DNA of 19,449 bases from Saccoglossus kowalevskii (Eukaryota > Hemichordata > Enteropneusta > Harrimaniidae): NCBI RefSeq assembly GCF_000003605.2, contig NW_003124917.1, positions 67,213 to 86,661 of the forward strand, written 5' to 3'. A model generated the notes under the pieces. That model ran no database searches, was not told the origin of the DNA, and saw only the letters and a program-made list of their open reading frames with translations. This document shows positions 8,194 through 16,595 of this stretch, piece after piece (positions within the stretch are counted from its first letter, which is position 1; each line of letters starts with the position of its first letter). The position numbers and the translations under genes are program-made.

Positions 8194-11100
8194 GTCTGTA
8201 CAAATTTCTAATTATAGAAGACTTCTTTTTTCACAATTTTTGATTGCATGCTGCAGATTATTGTTAGTAGACATGTGTCACTGTTTTGAACGAACGGAGG
8301 GTCGCTACTTTAGGATATATTTTGTCCAGACTCGCTGTGACCTTGGTTGACCCCTTCGTATACGTGACCAGGCCGGGTTTCGACCGGCAATCGTTTATTA
8401 TGTAAAGTTGTGATTTGCGAGGAACTTTTTACGCCGTATGTATGTTTGTAAGTGGAAGTAACCTATTCTGAGTACTTCTCCATGTTCCAATCTCTACGTT
8501 GGTGTTAATATTTTTCAAAATTCAAGTTTAAAAAATGTTACGAATTCCTGAATGTCTACCAGAAATTGTCAATGCGGAATGATCAATGTTTGAGCTACCC
8601 CCGAGTACTTACTGACCAAACTACAAGGACTGTACTCAGGGCTATGTTTGAGCAAACGAAAATTTGCTGGGGACTAAAATAAAAAATAGTAAAACTGCTG
8701 ATAGTACGTGTAACCACACATGATATGATGTCCAATCTAATGAATGTGGACTCTATTGTTTATCAACAGCTAGGAACCTTTGCTCTTCAATGCCTTGGAG
8801 TGAACCCTGCAATTAAATTTTATATTTCCCACCTAAAGAGTCTTAAAGACTATTATTATCTAGAGGGGCATATATTTGTATACAATTGAATTGGGGGACT
8901 TGGAGTGTGGGTTATCGTTAACATTAGGGCTGTGGTACAAAAGGAAGTCTTTCAAAAAGTTTGATTGTATAATATAAACATTAGTGAGCAAAATGTTCAC
9001 CCTATAAAATGCATGTTTACCACAAAATCTAAGTCGGCGTCACTGTCATTGTCGAACAAAATCCCTACAGCTTCATCTTGAAGTTCTTTGATGTTGCCAC
9101 ACACAATTTGGACTTAGTACTTTTAATCCACGGATTTCGCTGTCTGTCATATTGGCACTTTTAACTTGTGTCTAATCACAATAAAGAGACAAGAAGAATT
9201 AGATCGCGGCAAACAACTCTGCTTCATCATTTTTGACTTTTAAGCATCTTCTTTACTGATTGGCTAAGAATGACATCACTACTAAATAAATGAATAAACT
9301 ATTGTTTCATCATAGAGGTCAAGTCATCAGTGTTACTTTGTAAAATTGCTGGCCCCAGTTATGGATTCGCCAGTTGCTACCAAATATTTTATAAAGCCAA
9401 AATAACATACTTTCAACCACTCTCCCAGGTACGGATTGCTAAAATATTGCAACATTGGTTTCATTGTCGATGATGCTAAAGCCGAACGAGTGCGCCACTT
9501 GCTTCGCTGCTCTCGATACTGTAAGATTTGCTTGAATCATTTATAAAGTAAACAGTGGTGCCCTGAAGGCAGAATGCAAAATTACCTATTTTGCTGTCAC
9601 GGCTATTTCGTGTTCACCTCTTGTTTTATGCAATTGACATATATATACCCCCTGGGTGTATGCCCGGACATGGCCTCAATTTCTTTGTTGTATCAAATTG
9701 AGGGGTGGGCGTTTTTCCAGGCATGGTGCTTACGCGGACAACTACGGTAAATATGGCAGTTTATAAATGGCGAAAGCTGAGTTACAGCGAAATAAACACG
9801 AGACTTGTGACCTTTGCAAGAATTCCTATCCTATTAATATTAATGAGCATTGCAATGACGTCACAGGATTTGGAAATGCATTTGCATCTGGCAAAAGGTT
9901 GCAAAATTCATACAAATTACTCTTCCATTGCATAGCTATGAAAAAATTTAGATTTTTATGCTGTTAATGAGATTAGACTACAGGTAATTCTTATTTCAGA
10001 CAATTGCTATTCCAAGACCAGTGATAAAGGGACTGTGTCAATGAAACTTTGCTGCATTCTTCCCACTACAAAATCAGTAAATATAAAATTAACCACTCTT
10101 TAGGATCATTGTTTTTATTGTGACTTTCATTCTGTTTTATTTTCAGCTTTTATGCTTGGTCCCAGGGCAATGACCCGGACATTCATCAAGCCTAGACATA
10201 CTCTAGGTCACCCGGCTTTGTTAACTACAACTATTCACACTTCACCACAACATGACCAACAAAGTAAGTGACAACATTCAAATCTCCACCAATATCAGTA
10301 AACAGTCTTACAACAATCTGATTGGAAACTGTTTTGCATCAAGATCTTCTATTGGAGTTGGTCAGAAGTATATAGCTTACAAAAGCTAATGCAAAACGCT
10401 TACAGTACAGTACATAACATACAGTACAGTACATTTTTTTTTAATTTTGTTCTCGGGGTGGACATCCAGTAATTTTCACAGGGAAAACTGGCCGAAAACT
10501 CTGTGCAACATGTGTAAATTTGGTTGATGAGGATTACTTTGAAGTTGAGTTTCTTCTTTTTTTACTGCGTTCCACAGAAGCTTACGCAGACCCCATAGAA
10601 ATACATGGTACATTTGTACATGTCTTGGGAATATAGAACATTCCAATTATAAACCATGTAATGCAATAAAAACCAAGTATTTTCTTCATTGTCTTTCAGT
10701 TCAAACAAGCGGTTTTCTGGCATCATCTCACTGGAATGCCGAGAGAGTACTGGCTACTGGTTTGCTTCTTGCTTTCCCCACCGCGTTCATTACACAATGT
10801 CCAGCGTTAGACTACGTCTTGGCAGCTGGAGTCACTCTACATGGGCATTGGTAAGTCAAAATATACCTCAAATCTTGTTTGAATTAGCACATATTCGACC
10901 CTATTTTTACTATTAGAAGTCTAATTGTTAGCGATCCTAAATACTTATTTATTCTCATCTCGCCTCAAAGACTTTTGCCAGTGATAAGAAGTTATATACA
11001 GAGTGTTCTCCCCAAAACAATTTAGTGTGGCGGGGTGGCTACTCTATAATTTACGCCGCTACTCTTGAGAGCTTTCTTGCAATGCTGATGGGTTAACTAG

Positions 11101-11987
11101 AATGCTGAAGAAATTCCATCCGAACTGATCGAATCTTTTAAGTTTTAAGACCCCTACGCTGACACTATTGTAAGGGTGGCTGATATTTATATTTTGGTCA
11201 TTGGTTACTCACTTGAGCACTGCCATGGAACCTACTTCTGAAATAAAAAGTCGATGTGCAACAAATTGACAGGTCTTAGAAAACAGATACATGAACGAAT
11301 ACCAGTCAATTGATGACAAAAATCTCAATGAAGCATTTAATTTGGGATATGCAGCTTACTATGCATTATGTGAATGTAACAGAATGTCACCTCCTTTTAT
11401 CAATAACAAGAATGTAAATGACAACCACTCTTACAATGCTGCAAGTCTATTACTAGGAAGGCCATTACCATGAAAGCCTAGACTATGATCTCCCATGCTT
11501 CCTTTAAGCATTATTTGCATGCAACACCACAGAGTTGTACAGTGAAAATGTTCAACAATAAAAAACAATATTTAATTTGACATTCTTGGATTAAACAGCA
11601 ATGTTGTTTAGTGCCATATTTTCATTAAGGATACACTTTTTATCATCAAATATTTTAAGGCATTTTCAAAAGTTTTGACCTCACAGTTGGCTTGTCATGG
11701 GTTGGCAATTGAATATTGGTGAAATGGATTCCATTTCTGTTCCTGAAAATGAAAAAAATAAATAAAAAAACAATTCTTCATTCAAATGTTATTAATAATG
11801 ATGTATTGTTTTGATTTGCAGGGGTCTACAACAGATAGTAACAGATTACGTCCATGGCGACATGATACCAAAAGTAGCGCATGCATCCCTCTACGGTTTA
11901 TCAATCGCAGCATTCGCTGGTCTTTGTTACTTCAACTACAATGATGTGGGGATCGTTAAGGGTATTCTTGAGTTGTGGAAGTTGTAA
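8160..11987 (+). CDS. SDHD: Succinate dehydrogenase cytochrome b small subunit (whole gene, 4 exons)
   Basis: The joined exons 8160-8193, 10147-10263, 10700-10850 and 11822-11987 give a 155-aa protein (human SDHD is 159 aa). SDHD is the smaller membrane anchor of complex II. With SDHC it holds the SDHA/SDHB head on the matrix face of the inner membrane and contributes to ubiquinone and heme b binding. Residues 1-47 have many Arg/Ser/Thr and no acidic residue, as in a mitochondrial targeting presequence. Three hydrophobic helices follow at roughly 66-84, 88-110 and 119-138. The family signature H-x10-DY is intact (H98, D109, Y110, within [14 protein letters not shown]), and the C-terminus [11 protein letters not shown]...LWKL matches animal SDHD closely. 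Introns are 1953, 436 and 971 nt, all GT-AG. Their phases (1, 1, 2) and the coding lengths of exons 2 and 4 (117 and 166 nt) match my recollection of human SDHD. The ORF is intact, so this looks like the functional gene. Confidence 0.95.
8194..10146. other. SDHD intron 1 (1953 nt)
   Basis: Starts GTCTGT and ends TTATTTTCAG. It contains no supported gene. Items noted inside: a perfect 9-bp stem at 9674-9682 and 9695-9703 (CCTCAATTT/AAATTGAGG), and minus-strand fragments near 9010-9150 (MTDSEIRG and, in another frame, [11 protein letters not shown]) that could be a decayed transposase N-terminus. That last reading is weak. Confidence 0.7.
10147..10263 (+). CDS. SDHD: SDHD exon 2 (end of presequence)
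   Basis: 117 nt, phase 1 in and phase 1 out, flanked by TTTTCAG and GTAAGT. It encodes residues 12-50 ([17 protein letters not shown]...TSPQHDQQ), rich in basic and hydroxylated residues. The length equals that of the corresponding human exon as I recall it. Confidence 0.88.
10402..10434. repeat. Short direct repeat ACAGTACAGTACA x2
   Basis: The 13-mer ACAGTACAGTACA occurs twice, separated by TAACAT, just before dispersed repeat B copy 1 in SDHD intron 2. It may be replication slippage or an insertion-site feature. Confidence 0.6.
10444..10640 (+). repeat. Dispersed repeat family B, copy 1 (SDHD intron 2)
   Basis: This segment is similar to 17318-17600 in the same orientation. Shared blocks, in order: GGGGTGGA/GGGGTGGAAAT, ATTTTCAC, GGCC(G/A)AAAACTC, GTGCAACAT, TAAATTTGGT, AGGATTACTT, AGTTGAGT, GCGTTCCACAG, CCCATAGAAAT, CATGGTACAT. 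Copy 2 is longer, so this copy has internal deletions. The element type is unknown. Confidence 0.8.
10700..10850 (+). CDS. SDHD: SDHD exon 3 (first two helices)
   Basis: 151 nt between GTCTTTCAG and GTAAGT. It encodes residues 52-100 and begins a split Trp codon (TG|G). It contains SHWNAERV, the hydrophobic first helix ending at Cys84, and [13 protein letters not shown] with H98 of the H-x10-DY signature. The match to animal SDHD is strong and residue by residue. Confidence 0.95.
11273..11473 (+). other. Open frame in SDHD intron 3 with acceptor and poly(A) signal
   Basis: After a possible acceptor (AAATTGACAG|GTC) a frame is open for 66 codons from [17 protein letters not shown] to a stop at 11471-11473, and AATAAA follows at 11557-11562. 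The residue mix ([19 protein letters not shown]) looks protein-like, but I recognise no family. If exon 3 of SDHD were spliced to this acceptor, the SDHD frame would read Trp-Ser-stop, giving a product truncated after the second helix begins. It may be an alternative terminal exon, a nested gene fragment or chance. Confidence 0.2.
11822..11987 (+). CDS. SDHD: SDHD exon 4 (third helix, C-terminus, stop)
   Basis: 166 nt after TTTGCAG. It encodes [13 protein letters not shown] (completing the H-x10-DY signature), the third hydrophobic helix around [17 protein letters not shown], and the terminal LWKL before TAA at 11985-11987. Length and the very conserved C-terminus match animal SDHD. Confidence 0.96.
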
Positions 11988-12360
11988 CTCAAATAACACT
12001 GTAATTTCATAGCATTTGTAAATTAGTTTGGAAATCAGTACTGTTTTATTTTTGTTTGCTTTACACGGCTTGTATCATTCACCTGATTTTTCGAGGAAAT
12101 ACAAAAAATCAAATTCCCAGAATGCAATTTTGAATATGGCAACTGTTTGAAACAAATCAAACTCCAAAAATGCAGTTCCAATACTGCTATTTACCAACAA
12201 TGTTGTCAACTGTAGATCTTAATCCAGTATTAAATGCATATGTGCTCAGTCAAAAAAAAATGTTTTTCTATTGAAAATGTTTTGCACTTTTACGAAAACT
12301 TATCTTACACTTGCTAGTCAGATCTTTTATACATGTATTAAAATTATGGGCAGTTGTGAT
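11988..12360 (+). other. SDHD: SDHD 3' UTR
   Basis: Follows the SDHD stop directly. No canonical AATAAA is near. The variant ATTAAA occurs at 12229-12234 and 12337-12342, either of which could direct cleavage. The end point is therefore an estimate. Confidence 0.45.
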
Positions 12361-14924
12361 CGTAGAGTTGCATAATTAATTTGGGAAACAGAAACTACCT
12401 GAAGCTGGAGCCAAATAAGTTAAAAATCTCCAACCATCTTTTGTATTGTCACAGTGGAAATTGTCTGAACTGAAACTGGGAAGATACAATTTCTTGAAGT
12501 TTCGGCACTGGAAAAATCATGTAAATTATAATGAGCAAAATATTCAGTGTCTAGGCTACCTCACAATTAGTGTCCACCATTGTTTTCTGAAAAAGTCTCG
12601 TCACCAATTTTAGAATCTGCTGGTTTATTCAGAGGAGGCAGTCATATTTTCTGTGTAACAGCAATAAGAAGCTAGAAAGTCCAAAACGAGATTAATATTT
12701 TAATGCGCAATTTCAGTTCCCTGGGTACCATGTGTTTATTTCATATGCAAAATACGGTGGAGATATGATTCACTTTATTATTTCAGTATGGTACTGACAA
12801 GAAAAGTAACATCTATGTATGTGCTGCCGGACAATTCTGACGGGATTATTTACGGTAGTATATTCTGCAAAGTTGGTTCTAAATGCAACAACCTTCATGT
12901 GCCCTTTATAGCGTAGTAACAGAACTTTTTTTCCAGCAGTACAGAAAGCAATGCATGACAGTGGTGGTTTTCATTATTTATAGACAAACTCTGCACTCTT
13001 ACCTTTTATTCAATGAAAAAACTTTCTCTGCTTGTTTTTCCAATGAAAATGATTCAAGTGATTATATATAGTTCAATGTAGATGTAAAGATTGAGTCAAA
13101 ATTAGGACATGAGGAAATTGTTATTGCTGAACTTCGACTTTGCTTTGGAGTTATTGGAAGGGAGAAGCAGCAAAGGGAAAAAATACAGCGGGAAATTAGT
13201 TTAGTGTGCAACTCATGGACTTGTGTTACTTGCACTATGCGATCCTGCCTTTCTTGCTTCAATGAAATATATTAGCGGAAACGTAATGTAATCTGGATTG
13301 AAATGGTCATTATTAAATGTTTACTTCAAAAACAAAAATGGGACCACTTTGATAAGTTATATGTATGCATGTCTTTGTATCAGTCAAGCGAGGGGAATAG
13401 ATAAATGAGCGTGTTTGTGGTTGGTAATCAGGTGGGATATCAACAGCCACAGTAATTGAAGCATCTTCATATGAACGTCACAAGCACAGACATTCAAAAT
13501 TTTGAGTACTGTACAAGTGTTATTTCAACTGCAGTGCGAAAATAGCTTAAACTGTAAAGAATTAAGATCCAAATGCTGATATGACACAGAATCTTTGTCA
13601 CAAGCCACTCTTGACTGAAACATAATTTACCAACTCTGTAGGCTCCGTTCATGGCACGGATGTCTCTTATCTGGATGAATTTGATGCCAAGTGTTTACAG
13701 GGGTTTGTTTTCTTTTACTGTTTATTGACTGAGAATAGATAAAATCATGTGATGATAGTAGTGTTAACAGAATGGGACCATGTGATTGATAAGCTACCAA
13801 CAGGTTTATACTGTACCACATCAATTCCTTTCTTTGTGGCACTTGTAAACAACCAGTCTCCTAATGGCACATGCGTAGATTTGATACTAAAGGCATTTCC
13901 ACAGGCTTGACATAGTATTTTACTTTTATCATAATTGTCGTTGATCGTCTCAATTACTGTACTGTTCATATTTTTTTGCCATAGCTTTGGAGTGAATTCT
14001 ATTAAATAATGTATAATATAGTCTTGGTTTGTGGTTTGCATTCATAATAGTTTGGGAGGCAAAATATAAGCTAGTGATGTGACAGTGCTAAAGTTAAGTG
14101 GTTCTGTGTTGGTTATTTCATAAAGCAGAGATGCAATCTTGCCATACAACACTGCACTAGATTTAATGTTTTGTTCTTGGGCATTTTTTGACTAATTGTA
14201 CCAGTGTGGGGAATAATCACGATAATGATTGCCTGCTATCTAGATACAAAGTCAACACTTGTCTCAATTTTGCAGACCTTGACTTCCATATATTTATAAA
14301 AAAAATACCAAATTTGGGTCAAACCCACTATTCAAGGTCAACGTCTTGAAACGCATGAACACAGATGTATCAACACAATAGAACATGCGTTTTCAGCCAT
14401 ATGTGGGAACGAAAAAAAATAAACATATGTGACTGAGGCCCGCCCAAAGTGTCATATTAAATGTCAAAGCAAATCAAAAATAGCCATTTTTAGCAAGGAT
14501 GATGAAAATTTTCAATAAAATTAGAGAATTTAAAGTATCGCTACAAAATGAATTGATTTGACTAACTTAAGGTATCTGCATACAAAATATAGAAACAATC
14601 AGCCTAGAATGTTTCATAAGAAAGTTCCAAAAAATATAAGCTAAAACTAGAGATTTAAAGATCTCAAAATGAAGAAATCTGAGAGGGGGCCACCCAAGAT
14701 AAATATATAAAAAGTGTCAAAGCATGTAAAGTTGACGATGGACAATCGTTACTATGAACAGCTCCACTCTGTTATCTTTGATGAGAGTGCAGCTGATAAG
14801 ACCATGGTGAAGCATACACATGTCTTTGTATGTGCAAAATATTTTTTACAAAATACACTCCATATCACTATGATGCATGCCAGCATAGCATTGTAGAAAA
14901 TCATGACCAGTAAGGTATTAAAGG
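12361..14924. other. Intergenic stretch between SDHD and PTPMT1, left part
   Basis: No gene is recognised. Open frames of 60-70 codons on both strands (for example about 13081-13267 +, with SKLGHEEIVIAELRLCFG) have no splice context or motif that I can name. One longer minus-strand ORF at 13745-14041 is listed separately. Confidence 0.5.
13745..14041 (-). CDS. Unrecognised 98-aa ORF with a CxxC motif
   Basis: An open frame of 98 codons starts at an ATG directly after an in-frame TGA and ends at a TGA. The middle reads KSKILCQACGNAFSIKSTH, where CxxCG could be half of a zinc site. It continues with VPLGDWLFTSATKKGIDVVQYK. Codon use looks like that of ordinary protein, but there is no second Cys pair, no clear promoter and no family I can name. 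It lies 2.4 kb past the last PTPMT1 exon, on the same strand. It may be a small gene, one exon of a gene, a decayed transposon piece or a chance frame. Confidence 0.22.
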   Translation of the reverse strand: MQTTNQDYIIHYLIEFTPKLWQKNMNSTVIETINDNYDKSKILCQACGNAFSIKSTHVPLGDWLFTSATKKGIDVVQYKPVGSLSITWSHSVNTTIIT

Positions 14925-15082
14925 GCAGTGGTCGTTGTGCTGTGCATGTGCGACATTTGTGTTGATAACATTGATTTTCCCACAATCCAATGCGTTCTAA
15001 TCACAAGTATTAATTTTGACCTGGGCGTAAAGTGCACTAATTTCCTTCCAGTCATCAAAGAGATTACCTAGTTAAAGCTTGG
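14925..15082 (+). repeat. Dispersed repeat family A, copy 2
   Basis: Second copy of the element seen at 6545-6725, same orientation. It shares AGTGGTCGTTG, GCATGTGCGAC, TTGATTTTC, CACAATCCAATGCG, TTCTAATCAC, AATTTTGACCTGG, CCTTCCAGT and ATCAAA. The differences are scattered substitutions and small gaps, as expected of old interspersed copies. Confidence 0.75.
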
Positions 15083-15798
15083 TAATGTCTCAGTTTGTAT
15101 TCATTCATACAAGTCCCATATCTCACACATGCATGGCACGACGACCATCACCATTTAAGCATCAAATTGCAGACTGTGATATTCTTATTTTTCAGATTTT
15201 TTTTAATTTTAAATCATAACACGCAACTCTGTGTTCCACTTACCATGGAAACACACTGGAGAATCCAAACTTGTTTGATTTCATTAGCAGTGAATACAGG
15301 CGAAGGTGTTTGTCCTACAGTACTGGCAAAATATATTCAACATTCAAATTCAATCAATAACAAAATTAGCACAACTTGTTTTAATATACTGATTTTATAT
15401 TCAACAGCCGAGATATTTAAAACTATTCCTTATACTCAAAGAAATTAAAGCTATATTGCTATCTACATTTTATTGCAAGTGCCTGAATAACGTCATTGAT
15501 ACTCTTGGTACAACAAAGACATTCCCAACTTTTTTATGCATATTTATGAATTTCACAATTCAAATTGAAATGGGAGGTTTCTATTGGCCAATTAAATAAC
15601 ATTGGAATATTTTCAATTGACGTTGCAAACTGTGCTTGTTGGTTGGCTGGTTTGATTAAACTGACATTGAAATTTATAAATATTCATGAAGATAAAATGT
15701 CTTTGTTGCTCCAAGAGTACAACAGCAGAAAATTACTGAACATTTCTGTAGTGATGTTGTGATTAATGCCTTGCATATACAAGTATATCACAACAATA
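15083..15798. other. Intergenic stretch, no supported gene
   Basis: A 117-codon frame (15095-15448, +) is open but low in complexity and unrecognised, so I do not call it a gene. On the minus strand a 71-nt segment (15244-15314) is bounded by CTGTAG| and |GTAAGT, which could be an isolated exon or coincidence. TTTATT at 15469-15474 would be AATAAA on the minus strand. Confidence 0.45.
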
Positions 15799-16086
15799 CT
15801 ATGTAAATGCAAAAATAACTGCATACACTACTACCGTATAATCTGTATCAGTAGTCACTTCTCCTAATAGAAGTTGCATCCATTCCTTTTCAACAATTGA
15901 GAACCAAAAATTCATCATTTTCATATGTGTAGATGCTCTTACAGAAACCACATCCCATCTGTTGCATTGTACCATTTTAATAGAAGCTGCGGCTTCTAAT
16001 ACAAATTTTACAGTACTTCTCATTACTGTGTAAACACATTCAGTGACTGACTCATAACTGTGAAAGTAATCTTCAGATGACTTCAT
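15799..16086 (-). CDS. Unrecognised 95-aa ORF downstream of PTPMT1
   Basis: An open frame of 95 codons on the PTPMT1 strand starts about 380 nt past the PTPMT1 stop. It reads MKSSEDYFHSYESVTECVY, then VKFVLEAAASIKMVQ and FWFSIVEKEWMQLLLGEV. It has mixed helical-looking character, no signal peptide and no family I recognise. It falls where the PTPMT1 3' UTR would be, so it may be a separate small gene, an exon of another transcript or chance. GATACGGTAGTA-type donors near its end are weak. Confidence 0.22.
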   Translation of the reverse strand: MKSSEDYFHSYESVTECVYTVMRSTVKFVLEAAASIKMVQCNRWDVVSVRASTHMKMMNFWFSIVEKEWMQLLLGEVTTDTDYTVVVYAVIFAFT

Positions 16087-16466
16087 TTATATAGCTAATC
16101 GAATGCTGACACTACGAAGCTTATGTCACTAAAGGTCTACATACACACAAACCAAAACTGTGGTTGTTACCAATATGAAATGTGGAGTTACAGAAAATGA
16201 ATACATGGCCAGGATGGTCACATGATCATCAGTAGTAAATCCCATTATCCAAAACAGAATTGTGTTTTTTGATAAAATTTAAGATGTAAAAAGGCACACA
16301 CATACTGCAAATAATTCCAGCATCAATGGAATCCTATACATCTTGATGTGTGGAAACATAGGATGGAAGTTATATACATAATGTTCATTTTGTTGACACC
16401 ATCACAAGATGCGTTACTTAGGTTAACCATTTTACCAGTTGAACTCTGATACCTTGGTGACTTGCG

Positions 16467-16595
16467 TTACCTAGGTGATTCATTAATTGATTGGTAATAA
16501 TCTTCTAATGTATTCCATTGTTTTTGTCTTAATATGATGTGACTTCTTTTAGACTTGATAAAATTATAAGCTGTTTGGGGATTCCATCCATTGTC
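16467..16595 (-). CDS. PTPMT1: PTPMT1 last exon (stop codon)
   Basis: 129 nt after the acceptor TTTTGTAG|GAC. It encodes 42 residues from DNGWNPQTAY to YYQSINESPR and ends in TAA (16467-16469). It aligns without a gap to the C-terminal WSPEEA...HIRPGQ..VL..F region of animal PTPMT1 and is slightly shorter at the very end. Confidence 0.9.
   Translation of the reverse strand, partial: DNGWNPQTAYNFIKSKRSHIILRQKQWNTLEDYYQSINESPR

Noticed and set aside
8361-8395. GGGTTTCGACC as a tRNA-type B box for a SINE or tRNA gene
   Set aside because: No A box at the right distance and no cloverleaf could be drawn.
9767-9967. Frame with [16 protein letters not shown], resembling a zinc finger
   Set aside because: It lies in SDHD intron 1 and does not have complete finger spacing. 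The other frame is equally open.
13062-13262. Open frame with KLGHEEIVIAELRLCFGVIG on the + strand and an overlapping minus-strand frame
   Set aside because: Protein-like locally, but short, unspliced and unrecognised. No promoter or conserved motif.
15095-15448. 117-codon + strand frame, the longest outside the satellite
   Set aside because: Composition is T-rich and low in complexity, no motif is recognisable, and the frame runs through a TTTTTCAG/T-run region. It is consistent with chance in AT-rich DNA.
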